Shown here: in pieces, positions 20,828 to 31,200 of the stretch
Position numbering within the stretch: the stretch's first letter is position 1
Layout: the number at the start of each line of letters is the position of its first letter
From: Strigamia acuminata
Lineage: Eukaryota > Arthropoda > Chilopoda > Geophilomorpha > Linotaeniidae
Length of the DNA: 64,000 bases
Reading direction: 5' to 3'
NCBI GenBank assembly: GCA_949358305.1
Contig: OX442320.1
Span: forward strand, 2,172,501-2,236,500
Notes under the pieces: generated by a model
The model's database searches: none
What the model saw: only the letters and a program-made list of their open reading frames with translations
Told to the model about the DNA's origin: nothing
Program-made: the position numbers and the translations under genes

Positions 20828-20999
20828 TGTCACGGTCCGGTTTGACGCGCTATTTTCCCTTAATTTGTTTCGTACGTGTGATCCCGTTCTTATGTTCCAT
20901 TACCTAAATTTTGATTATAAGAAAGATAAATCCATTTAACTTACCTTGTTTCCTCATTTGTTATTTTGTTCTGAGCTGTTATCCCATGGCCTGTTCTGA
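20828..20999. repeat. LTR-like fragment beginning TGTCACGGTCCGG
   Basis: Matches the start of the longer copy at 21771 (TGTCACGGTCCGG..., TTATGTTCCATTA, CCATTTAACTTACCTTGTT, GAGCTGTTATCCC). It ends where a glycine-rich gene relic starts. TGTCACG is a common Ty3/gypsy LTR start, so a gypsy LTR remnant is likely, but no internal region is attached. Confidence 0.5.
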
Positions 21000-21044
21000 G
21001 AAAAGGGCCAAAAGGACTAAAAGAATGACGCAATAACCCTTCAT
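20979..21044 (-). pseudogene. relic of a fourth glycine-rich secreted protein gene
   Basis: The minus strand keeps the start codon and signal peptide (MKGYCVILLVLLALF) but then runs into the LTR-like fragment and stops after 21 codons. The glycine-rich body and tail are gone. Upstream, the TATA box and 5'UTR intron are still recognisable (to about 21197), but the intron acceptor AG has become AT (CTTATATTAAC instead of CTTAGATTAAC). It is therefore unlikely to be expressed normally. Confidence 0.8.
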
Positions 21045-21187
21045 TGTTAATATAAGAAGTATTGTTGATGGGAATGTATAGAAATGATTACATTATTTTT
21101 TTCTTTACTTTACCTAGTTGTATCTGGATTGAACTGATCACATCAAATGCTGCTAGTGTTTGGATGTCTCTGCACAAGCAAATCTAC

Positions 21188-21197
21188 CTTTATATGG
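21188..21197 (-). promoter_or_regulatory. TATA box of the glycine-rich relic
   Basis: CCATATAAAG on the minus strand, in the same position relative to the signal peptide as in the intact copies. Confidence 0.6.
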
Positions 21198-21770
21198 AGA
21201 AAAGTCTTCGCGTGTGGTGGAAGCAAAGGTTGCACAAAGATCCGGTGAACGGAATAAAGAAATTTTGAATTTTTATGTTTCAATATGTGAAAAAATTTTG
21301 AATTAAATTTGGTGATTCTTGAGTGTTTCCTCTTTGGGATAATGGATTTGGAAAACACGCGATCTAATTTATTCGATTAAATTTTTTTTATCTTAATTTA
21401 AATGCCTTAATTAAATCCCTTAATCTGGCTCTAGAAAATTACCCTCAAAATAATTATCAGTGTAATGTATAGTATGTATACTCCCAAATCCTGCACGATG
21501 CTGTTCTCATTTGTTGGATATTCACACAACAGTAGCTATATTTGAAAAATGACAGTTAAACATGTTTTGACGTTTAAATGTTAAGTGCATACCCATGGGA
21601 CTAAAAGCAAACTACATCACCCACAATCTTTTTTCGTATAAAAGTGAATACGTGCCTGCTTCCGGTCACCTGTCTTCGTGTCCCGATAGGATGCATAGGG
21701 TCGGCTGGTTTTTGAAAATTTTGAACAAAAATGGAGTTGACATTTCATTTTTTTCTGTAAACATTAAATG

Positions 21771-22368
21771 TGTCACGGTCCGGTGTTTCGCGCTGTTTTT
21801 CCTTACAAGAAGTTAGTTGTTTTCTTCTTATGTTCCATTATTTAATTTTTTTGTGTTGTAATAAACCTAATTCCATTTAACTTACCTTGTTACCTCATTT
21901 GTTGGTTTGTTTTGAGCTGTTATCCCTTAGACTGTTCTGGCGTGATTCTCTTGATCATGCCGGCCCAGTCCAAGTCTTGTTTAATTACTATTTCCCCCGT
22001 TTTTCCATCCTTGTTTTGCCTAGCCAATTTGCATGTCTGGTCACCGTGTGGGTAAGTCATCTTCTTCTGATTATTTACGGTGCGCGAGATTGGTTGCTGG
22101 GCTGGCCTCTGATTGGCTGCACCCCTTCTCTTTAGGGTCTGGCCCAAATTTACTTTTGAGCTTGTAAAGGCTGGATCTTGGCAGAAGGTGTAAGACCGCA
22201 GGCCTAGTAAGAGCTTTGATTAGTCATTGTCAGCCTGGCTACCTCTCTCCCTGTGACTAACTCACAGTGTTGCCTCCATGCAGTTCGAATTGCCCTTGGT
22301 GTGCATTTCATAGTCGTTCCACGCGTTTACTCGCGTTTTGGCTTACAGCTTACAGCTTACAGCTAACA
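21771..22368. repeat. putative gypsy-type solo LTR
   Basis: Starts TGTCACGGTCCGG and shares its first ~170 bp with 20828-20999. The right end is uncertain; a triplicated CTTACAG near 22340-22362 is close to it. I see no gag or pol beside it, so it would be a solo LTR. The region contains no exon. Confidence 0.4.
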
Positions 22369-22374
22369 TGTAAG

Positions 22375-22535
22375 TTAAGCTAAGTTAACAACATGGCAGT
22401 GAACTAACAGCAATAAGCTAATAAGTAATGTCTCAAAACATTTTTAATCCTCATTAATTAACGATTAAGCTGGTTAAGCATTAATGATGAAACACTATTC
22501 GTCCATTAACCACGGACAATGGCCTGTATTACCAC
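22375..22535. repeat. interspersed repeat shared with 13945-14130
   Basis: Same orientation and high similarity (CATGGCAGTGAACTAACAG and flanks). See the partner copy. Confidence 0.8.
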
Positions 22536-23009
22536 CATCAGCACAAAACTGTAGATGTTTATCAGACATTTACCGTACTGTCTGAGCTTAGTTTCAAGTT
22601 CACATGCAGAATGAGCGTTATTAGCTGTATCCACCAGATGATTATTTGTGACAACTTGACATTTAAATGATGTCACAGAACCACCTAAACAAATTATTAG
22701 TTGGTTTGGTACCATACTTACTTGACATGGGATAGATACACTCCAACAACATTTCTTTACATACCTATCCATACCTTCTGATGTAATAAACTTTTTTTAG
22801 TCTTCGTGATATCCTGGTGGCAATTGGCGTTTGTGTTGCCCATTTGCTCCGCTCGCTTGTCAGTCATTTGTATTGGTTTGCAATTCCTGCCGTATGAAAA
22901 GCCGGAAGTATAGTTGTAGTGTAAGTTGCACTACCATCAAGAGTGACTGTGAATAGCCCTCGTCATCGTTGGCATTGTGATGTGAGACTTAAGATTGAAT
23001 CTCACGACA
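22536..23009. other. gene-free stretch
   Basis: Intergenic DNA 3' of the second glycine-rich gene; nothing else recognised. The short open frame at 22506-22772 has no motif. Confidence 0.5.
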
Positions 23010-23291
23010 GCAAGAAAAGATGTCTACACTTTTAGATTTTGGTTGTCCACTAGTTTTAATACAAGAAAAGAGTGAGCAACGATGCTAGGCAGTTGTAGCT
23101 TAGCAACTCGTGTTATGAATTGCTATTGTTACACAGTTATAGAACAATAGTGCATAAGGCAAAAGTTACAGCGGCATGTACTGTATCTGCGTAAAACCGA
23201 ATGTGTACTACTCGCTTGTGTGATGTTTCTTAACGTTTATTCAAACAAAACAAACAATTCTTTCAAATTACAATTTGTACAACAAAATAAA
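23010..23291. repeat. duplicated 3' flank carrying the empty site of the foldback element
   Basis: AAGAAAAGATGTCTACAC...CTAGTTTTAATACAAGAAAAG matches 16422-16471 joined to 17971 onwards. At the point where the foldback sits in the other copy, this copy has only a single TA (about 23063-23064). Confidence 0.9.
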
Positions 23292-23726
23292 TTATATAAG
23301 ATGGTACAACATTTCATCCGTATGGAGGTCCATGTCCATACCTGAATTGTATTTCTCAAGGTTCTCCATGAAGGCTGCATCACTGCCACCGCCGCCTTTT
23401 TTCCCGCCTTTGAGGCCACCAGGGGCTCCAGTGCCTCTGATTCCTCCCTGTCCGCCTTTGCGGCCACCAGGGGCTCCAGTGCTTTTGCCACCTCCATGTC
23501 CGCCTTTGCGGCCACCAGGGGCTCCAGTGCCTTTGCCACCTGCATGTCCGCCTTTGCGGCCACCAGGAGCTCCAGTGCCTCTTGCACCTTTTCCTTCTTT
23601 CTGGCCACCTTGAGCAGCACCTCCTGCTCCTTCAGCACCGCCACCACCTATCTTGCCGCCTGGTACGGATTCAGCAAGGACGAAAAGGGCCAAAAGGACC
23701 AAAAGAATGACGAAATAACCCTTCAT
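23292..23726 (-). CDS. secreted glycine-rich protein, short paralog
   Basis: 144 residues in one coding exon. The signal peptide (MKGYFVILLVLLALFVLAES) is followed by a GGKIGGGGAEGAGG region. Then come about six repeats of 13-14 residues of the type GTGAPGGRKGGHGGGK, and a C-terminal tail with LEKYNSGMDMDLHTDEML that matches the other copies. It lacks the 54-residue higher-order repeat of the long paralog. The 5'UTR intron is at 23733-23794 and the TATA box at 23873-23882. Function unknown; extracellular by signal peptide. The basic Gly/Lys/Arg-rich repeat with an acidic tail could suit a structural or antimicrobial precursor, but this is only inference. Confidence 0.85.
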   Translation of the reverse strand: MKGYFVILLVLLALFVLAESVPGGKIGGGGAEGAGGAAQGGQKEGKGARGTGAPGGRKGGHAGGKGTGAPGGRKGGHGGGKSTGAPGGRKGGQGGIRGTGAPGGLKGGKKGGGGSDAAFMENLEKYNSGMDMDLHTDEMLYHLI

Positions 23727-23732
23727 TGTAAT

Positions 23733-23882
23733 CTAAGAAACATTGTTGATGGGAATAAATAGAAATAATTACATTATTTTTTCCTTTACTTCACCTAGTT
23801 ATGTATCTGGATTGAACTGATCACGTCAAATGCTGGTCTAGTTTGGATGTATACGCACAAGCGTACATATGCCTTTATATGG
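23733..23882 (-). promoter_or_regulatory. promoter, noncoding exon and intron of the short glycine-rich gene
   Basis: TATA box CCATATAAAG (plus 23873-23882). Intron 23733-23794 has donor CTAG|GTGAAG and acceptor TTTCTTAG. The layout equals that of the other copies. Confidence 0.75.
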
Positions 23883-24369
23883 AGAAAAGTCTTCGCGTGT
23901 GGCGGAAGCAATAGTTGCATAAAGATCCGGCGAACAGAATAAAGAAATTTTGAATTTGTATATGTTTCAATATGTGAAAAGGTTTTGAATTATACCTGGT
24001 GATTCTTGCATGTTTCCTCTTTGGAACAATGGATTTGGCAAACAAGCAATCTAATTTATTTGATTAAATTTTTTGACCTATGCTTAGAATGTTTTTCCCC
24101 TTAATCTGGCGCGAGAAAATTACCCTCAAAATAATTACTGGTGTAATGTATAGTATGTATACTCCGAAATTCTGCACGATGCTGTTCTCATTTGTTAGTT
24201 ATTCACGCGGCCGTGGCTATATTTGAAAATTTGCAATTAAATATGCTTTGACGTATAAATGTTGTGTGGGACTAAAAGCAAACTTCAGCCACAATCTTTT
24301 TTCGTACTTCTGGTCACCTGTCCCCGTATCCCGATAGGATGCATAGGGTCGGTTAGTTTTTGAAAATAT

Positions 24370-25340
24370 CGAACAAATATTGTGGTGTCAAGTACGATTT
24401 CTCCTACTCCAGTGGCAAATAACTCCAAGTTGATTGCAGTCAAGTGACTAGTCAATCCAGAGTCCAGTACCCATTTACTCTTTTTCTTGTCGTAAAGTTC
24501 GCTGGATTCTTCGTCATTTTCTTGAGTCATCATGCTGTCTTCGTCTCTTGTTTCGTCTTTCGTTCCGTCTCTTATTTTGTCTCTATGTCCAGTGGGGATT
24601 TCGAATACCATCATTAATGTCTCGACTCTTCCACAACCTGGGCCACGTTGTTGACCTCGGCCGCGTCTTCAACCTCGTCTTCGTTTATCCCCATTTTCGG
24701 CGTCTTGTTTAGGTTTGGTGCAATCGGTCGACAGATGTCCAAACTCATGGCAGTAGAAACATTTCGGATCACTGTTGCAATCCCGTGATAAGTGTCCTCC
24801 GTGTCCGCGGATGAAACATGTGAGTTTCGGCTTTGCAGCTCTGTCTCTCGTCCTTAATGCGGTTTCATTGGTTGCTGCTTTTCTCTCATCTTTTCGCAAT
24901 GCGATGTGACTTTCTTCTCGTTTGAGTACTTCTCTGATTTTCGTCACTGTGATGTTGTCTTGCACTTCAAGGGCTTTGACATTGGCATCAAATTCGAATT
25001 TTACTCCTTTCATCACATAAAATTTGTACTCATATTCGTCAATTTGTTTTCCAAGTTTTATGCACCTGTTGTAGATTGCTTTGGCCCTGTTGAAATATGT
25101 GTCAACGCCTTCTTTGTTCTCCATTTTAATTTGAGTCAACTCACATTTCAAAACTTGCGGTGCCGTCATTGTGTTGATCAAGGTGTTGTGTGCTGCTGCA
25201 TTTTTATCATCCCAGTCATTCCAGATTTCATCCTTTGCATCAAAATCTTGTGCACCTCTCACTCCATGTTGTGGTTCATCTGCCATTAAGACAGTTTTCC
25301 ATAGCTTTTAGGCTCTCAAAACTCCTTCACTCTAGATTCT
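24370..25340 (-). pseudogene. decayed copia gag-protease fragment
   Basis: Minus-strand relative of the nested copia at 38-43 kb. One frame (25286-24669) covers most of gag ('[12 protein letters not shown]', 'TMTAPQVLK') but lacks about 30 residues present in the intact relative. The first zinc knuckle is damaged (CFIRGHGGH, Arg in place of the second Cys); the second is intact (CFYCHEFGHLSTDC). A frameshift near 24660 separates it from a protease remnant with 'WVLDSGLTSHL' (24614-24370). Upstream, the N-terminal gag region is present only with frameshifts and stops (to about 25340). No integrase or RT follows. It is a dead copy lying between glycine-rich genes 2 and 3. Confidence 0.85.
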
Positions 25341-25740
25341 CATAAAAAATAATTTGAATGATTCAAAGGTTCAATGCTGGAAAGTTTCCAATTATCGTCG
25401 AACGGCAAAAATCGGCAAAAATCGGCCGTGGTCATCGTGCTCGAGTTCGCGCATCAATGTCGTCTCTGTTGCTCTCGATCGCAAGATGAATTTATTCATA
25501 TAATGAGTGGTGAATGCACATTAACTGTTACAACAACTGTTACATCAAGTTGAACACTGGTACAGGAAAATGTCATATGTCATCATAACATTGTATGGTA
25601 TATATTAATTAAACATAAAAATATCACAACAACACAGTTATAGAAAAAGGCAAGTCGGAAGACTCAAGAATAGTGCATAAAGCAGAAGTTCTAGCGGCGT
25701 ATATCTGAATAAAACCGAACGTGTACTACTGTTTCTTAAC
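25341..25740. other. gene-free stretch
   Basis: Remnant retroelement leader or intergenic DNA, then the duplicated 3' flank of glycine-rich copy 3 from about 25625. No separate gene seen. Confidence 0.5.
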
Positions 25741-25797
25741 GTTTATTCAAACAAAACAAACAATTCTTTCAAATTACAATTTTAACAGCAAAATAAA

Positions 25798-26130
25798 TTA
25801 AATAAGATGGTGCAACATTTCATCCATATGGAGGTCCATGTCCATACCTAAATTGTATTTCTCAAGGTCCTCCATGAAAGCTGCATCACCGCCTTTCTTC
25901 CCTCCTTTTTTGCCACCTCCATGTCCTCCCTTTCCACCTTTGCCACCTTTTCCACCTTTTTCGCCGCCTTTTCCACCTTTTCCACCTTTTCCTCCTTTTC
26001 CTCCTTTGCGGCCACCTTCAGCAGCACCTTCTGCTGCTTCAGCACCGCCACCTTTCTTGCCGCCTGGTACGGATTCAGCAAGGACGAAAAGGGTCAAAAG
26101 GACCAAAAGAATGACGAAATAACCCTTCAT
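25798..26130 (-). CDS. secreted glycine/lysine-rich protein, shortest paralog
   Basis: 110 residues. The signal peptide (MKGYFVILLVLLTLFVLAES) is followed by PGGKKGGGAEAAEGAAEGG, then a GGKGGKGGK tract, then the family tail (DLEKYNLGMDMDLHMDEML). Here the repeat is a simple GGK triplet expansion rather than the GGRATGSS or GTGAPGGR units of its paralogs, so the middle evolves quickly while both ends are conserved. The intron at 26138-26199 and the TATA box at 26276-26285 match the other copies. Secreted; function unknown. Confidence 0.85.
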   Translation of the reverse strand: MKGYFVILLVLLTLFVLAESVPGGKKGGGAEAAEGAAEGGRKGGKGGKGGKGGKGGEKGGKGGKGGKGGHGGGKKGGKKGGDAAFMEDLEKYNLGMDMDLHMDEMLHHLI

Positions 26131-26137
26131 TGTTAAT

Positions 26138-26285
26138 CTAAGAAATATTGTTGATGGGAATATATAGAAATGATTACATTATTTTTTCCTTTACTTTACC
26201 TAGTTGTGTACCTGGATTGAACTGATCACGTCAAATGCTGCTAGTGTTTGGATGTCTCTGCACAGGCGAATCTACCTTTATATGG
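26138..26285 (-). promoter_or_regulatory. promoter, noncoding exon and intron of the shortest glycine-rich gene
   Basis: TATA CCATATAAAG (plus 26276-26285). Donor CTAG|GTAAAG and acceptor TTTCTTAG bound the 62-bp intron. Confidence 0.75.
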
Positions 26286-27340
26286 AGAAACGTCTTCGCG
26301 TGTGGCGGAAGCAAAGGTTGCATAAAGATCCGGCGAACAGGAATAAAGAAAATTTGAATTTATATGTTTCAATATGTGAAAAGGTTTTAAATTAAACTTT
26401 GTGATTTTTGCGTGTTTCCTCTTTGGGATAATGGAATTGAAAAACACGCAATCTAATTTATTCAATTAAACTTTTTCAACTAAGCTTAGAATATTTTTTT
26501 CCCCTTATCCTTGCACGAGAATTTATAGTGTGTATTGTATGTATACTCCCAAATCCTGCACGATGCTGTTCTCAGATTCACTATTCTTAGATAATCACAT
26601 GACAGCAGCGATATTTGAAAAAATTACAGTTAAACATGTTTTGAATTTATGAAAATTTTGTAGCAACCACAAATGTAAGTGGGAAAACTTTATGGCGAAG
26701 ATTTTGAGTAAATTTGTGGAAATTCGTAAGCAATTCACATTTTTGACATTTTTATATGTACTTTATATACTGTATGCGAGAAAATTTCCTACAAATATTT
26801 CAGAATTCCTTGCAATAATTAATTTTTTCATTTCGTAAAAATTCTCTCTCTCTAATTCCGCACCCTAGACCCGCGGCCCGCGCGCTATTTACAAATATGC
26901 ATAATTGGATGTCCGCGGGATATAAAACTACATTGATACCACTTAAATGACATCGTGTTGCTAGCTTTGTTTAGCAACAACGATGTCATGGTTAGTATAC
27001 GGTACAAAATTACTTTTGTTGTTAATAAAGCAGACGACGTTCGAGTTTGACTAACAAGTAAGAACAAGTCGCCTCCTATTCCTCCCTTACTACACACACC
27101 CATTCGAGTTCAAAATTTGCAGTGTTATTTATGCCTGATTGAAAGACATAAAATTGGTATCCAATAAATTAAACTCATCTGCTTCTTGCCATTGTCAATA
27201 GCATTAATACCGTAATGTTCAATTTGTCCAGAATCAAAATTGCCTTTTGTTTCTGGCAGTCATTTTAAAACAGTAAATTTTTCATTTTCCTTTGGTTTCT
27301 AAATATGGGCATTGGATGTTGTGAATCTCAGTTTTGAAAA
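26286..27340. other. gene-free stretch, partly duplicated upstream flank
   Basis: 26680-26860 matches 20530-20690. A small imperfect hairpin lies at about 26946-26995 (CATCGTGTTGCTAGC.../...TTAGCAACAACGATG). No gene recognised. Confidence 0.55.
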
Positions 27341-27384
27341 TTCGTTGTAACAAGGGCTTACAGTATTACAGTGTACATAAAAAC

Positions 27385-27525
27385 TTGACAAATAATTCGT
27401 TATATTTAAAGTCGTTATATCGAAAATATTTAACATGGTGTTCTATGGCTGGCCAACCAAATCATTTTTAACAATTCGTTATATCGATAATTCGTTATAT
27501 CGCGATTCGTTATAAAAAGTTTCGA
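27385..27525. repeat. subterminal TTCGTTATAT repeats, possible pogo/Tigger-like end
   Basis: AATTCGTTATAT, AGTCGTTATATCGA, ATTCGTTATATCGATA and ATTCGTTATATCGCGATTCGTTATA occur within 140 bp. Such CGTTATA arrays are typical of the ends of pogo/Tigger-type DNA transposons. The opposite end and a transposase are not visible. Confidence 0.35.
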
Positions 27526-27721
27526 TTGTATTAAATCGGACGTTTAGTAAAAAAAAAAAAAAATGACAATCGCGAAGAGAAGAACGATGGACATTGTTGG
27601 TGATGTAACGTACAACTAGTCACCTTTGGTTTAGAAGAATAAGCGAATACTTTCGCGTAAATTTTTAAATTTGTATGCTGAAGTGCTAAATGTTTTTCTT
27701 TTATGATGTTCGATTGCTGAT

Positions 27722-28057
27722 TGGCGCCGGGGACGATTAAATCGACGAGTTCAACTGATTTGTGAGTGTCGCCGGTGAAGAGAGGACTTTTGGGTATCGT
27801 TTGCCGTGGCACGTAGGACGAGTGGAATGACAACGCAGCTTTTATTGGGGATGTTACCCCCTTTGACCGGGACAAATCTACAAGATTGGGAGTCCTGGTT
27901 AGAGTGTTTTCAACAGTTCGTCGTGCTGAATGATGCGAGCCGACGGCAACTGTTCTGCAGACCACGACTGGAAACAGGAGAAAGTAGCCAACGCTGGAAA
28001 CCCCGTGCGAACCAACATTTTGTATTTCGAAACCATGAGATTTTACAAAATCTTTAA
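27722..28057 (+). pseudogene. possible gypsy-type leader: primer-binding site and gag start, truncated
   Basis: TTGGCGCCGGGGACGA at 27721-27736 looks like an LTR-retroelement primer-binding site, since many begin TGGCGCC. A frame beginning near 27806, with MTTQLLLGMLPPLTGTNLQD followed by WESWLECFQQFVVLND, resembles the N-terminus of a Ty3/gypsy gag. Similarity ends by about 27990 and no pol follows. It could also be a chance frame. Confidence 0.35.
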
Positions 28058-28277
28058 ACCAAGTCCACCTGAAATCCTGATATCTTCAAATCCACAGCAA
28101 ACCTTGATATATATCTTTAGCAAATCTTCGAAGTGTCAGAAATTTATGAAATTCCATAAATCCATCAAAATCCAAAAGAATCACTAATGTTTTAGTTAAA
28201 AAAATAATCTACTCTTATGATTAAAAAGACTTTGACTACTGTACCAGCATCTTAAATCAAATGAAGATGTTTTATTT

Positions 28278-31200
28278 TTAATCAAGTTTGACACAATTAA
28301 AAAAATCAAAGCAGTGCACATAGTTATCGCGACAACCAATCACAAGTTTGTCATTCAAAACGACAGGAGAAGAAAATATCTCTCCAGACAAAGTGTACGA
28401 TGCTATTTCATCCCCATCTTTCAATGAAACAACTTTTATCTCTCCCGTGATGCAGGCAATAACCCCAACACGGCCGCTGCCATCTTCCGAAACGCTGCTT
28501 CGGCTCGCAGAAAAATCGTAGACCGAAAATGGTGTGGCGTATACGGGAGAATTCATCTCTAATACCCAGTGGACATCGCCAGTTTCCACAAGAACACAAT
28601 AGAATTTGTGATTATGACAACCAAACATGACATATCTCTTGCCGACAACATTAGGCGAAGAAAATATGGATCCAAATGTTGAAAACGACCAAACCTAAAT
28701 TGTACATAACCATACAGACTCAAATTGATTGATTTTTCTAATTGTGCTGCTTACTTGTTTCCCAGCATGAGAAAAGCAGTACAACTCTCCGTTGACGTTA
28801 GCGGCGAATATTTTATCGTCGGCAACCACGGGTGAAGCGAAAATAGGTTTTCCGACATTTCTTTCCCACTTGACAGATCCATTCGACTACAACATAAATG
28901 AATAAAAAATAAACAAACAAACAATCAAACAAAAGCTCGAGGCCCCTCGATAGGTACAGATTTAATCTGTACAATTTGCGTCAACATTACTTACTGGATT
29001 TATACTGCACAATACGCCATCGAGCGTGCCTACGTACAAGCAATATGGTTGTTTTGCTAAGGTAGGTGAAGCAAAAATGCTCGCTTGGGTTGGAGCTACT
29101 TTCCAAATGCAACTGCCAGACTGTAAATAAGGAACGTGACAATCGTATCTGTTAAAACAAGCCAGTTTTAAATAACTGTCTTGGTCAGCAGCGGCTCAAT
29201 GAAAATAGCTTACGTTAACATCGATGCAGTAGAGATAATGATCATGAGATCCTATCAACACGTTTCCTGAATGAGGATCGATGGTAGGCGAGCACTTGAT
29301 TTGCGAATTGGTGAGGAATTTCCATTTTGTCTCTCCATTGTGTTCGAATAAACAATAGATAAAGTTGTCGTAACATCCTGATAAGATACAAACATTTTTT
29401 CAGTGGCATAACAAATTTATGAATATTCTAAAGAAATTTGAATAAAATTTAAATTTTGAAAAATTTCGACAATTTTTGATAAATTTGGACAATTTTTGAT
29501 AAATTTGGACAATTTTTGATAAATTTGGACAATTTTTGATAAATTTGGACAATTTTTGATAAATTTTGATAAATTTTGACAAATTTTGACAATTTTTGAT
29601 AAATTTCGACAAATTTTCATAAATTTCAACTGATTTTTAACAAATTCAAACTAATTTTTAACAAATTTCAACTGATTTTTAACAAATTTCAACTGATTTT
29701 TAACAAATTTCAACTGATTTTTAACAAATTTCAACTGATTTTTAACAAATTTCAACTGATTTTTAACAAATTTCGACACACTTAACAAATATCCATATTT
29801 TTGCCAAATGTAGTTATTCCGCCGCCACGACTTACCAACAACAACAAGTGTGCCGCACAAAGACACACAAGCAGACGATTCAATCCTACCGCCGAGCATT
29901 GTAACCCAAATTGCTTTTCCCGTCATGAGGTCAATCGCTGCAAATTCATTTGAATGAGATCCAATAAACACTCTGCCTTTCGACTTCTCCGTGGAACCAA
30001 CCAACAAAGCAGACGCATCCACACATTTATTTAAATCAAACTTCCATCTCCATTTTAAAACAACTTGTGTCGACAAGCTTAAATCAGTCACCACTTGTCC
30101 ACCTCTTTGGCTAAAAACCAACTTTTCATTCGTTTCGTCCATTTCACACGTTTTATCGCTAACATCCGTAGAATTATTCATTTCAAAATGGTTAGTGGTT
30201 TCAATCGTCTCTTTCCTTTCTATTTGTTCATCTATATATGCGCAAACATTGGCAAAAGTGTCGTTTAACAATAGATCCACCAATCGGGGAAGGGGAAGGC
30301 CCGTCAACGCGGATAGATCTTCGGCAAAATGGATTATTTGGATGGAATCGCCGCCGCACATTACAAACTTATCATTAGCTTCAATTTCAAGGACATTCAG
30401 CAATCTCTAGAAATTATTCAAGTATTTATTTAATTTTGAGTTTAAAATTTAAAATTTTAAAATTTTACCTTCCATTCTTGTTGGATGTAGTTTTGAAGGG
30501 ATTCGGGTTTGCGTTCACGACTTCTTGCTAGTTTGATTAATTTGTCTGAATTTATCTTGCCTGGAAAAATTTTAGGAATGAATTTTAATTTAATTTGATT
30601 TGTTGGTTTGCAGTTTTAATACCGTGATTGGTTAAGGGTAAGGATGATATTTGTTGAATGGTGTTAGGGATGGCGTGAGGTGGTAAGGCGAGGTGGAGAT
30701 GGTGATCCAGTTCCGCTCTGAGTTGTTGCGGGATAGAGGTTTGGTTTTTTAACGTGAGGAATAAATGGATTTCTTGAGTTTCGATGTCGAACACTGCGGT
30801 GCTCGTTTCTACGGAGGAAAAATTTGAAGATACCTGAGGACGAAAATTAAATTATTAAAGAAATTAACTAAAATTAATAAAAATTTCCAAAAAAAAATAA
30901 CAAAAATCTAAAAAAAAAATACAAAAAATCTCTAAAAATTTCCAAATATTAACAAAAATCCCCGAGATTTCCCAAAAATTTCCCAAAAATTAACAAAAAC
31001 ATCTTAGTTCTTACATCCTCTATCAGTGCCATCGACACTTTCTTCCCGTAACGCTTCACTTGATTATCCCTTCTATGCACAAAATACATCTCTCCGTTCA
31101 CGTCAATCCGAACAAAATCACCTGTTTCACGAAACACCGGCATTAATCTCAGAATCCCATCGTCTTCATCGTCTATAAAACATACCCGTTCTCGTCCACC

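Noticed and set aside
26940-27000. Hairpin with CGATGTCAT/ATGACATCG arms as a possible microRNA
   Set aside because: Arms are short and interrupted; no conservation in the paralogous flank to support it.
29400-29810. FIKNCPNLSK- and NQLKFVK-type repetitive frames, including a 3' extension of the AASDH carrier exon
   Set aside because: Intronic minisatellite; the carrier-domain exon ends at the GTAAGT donor at 29836 and the next exon starts at 29377 in phase.
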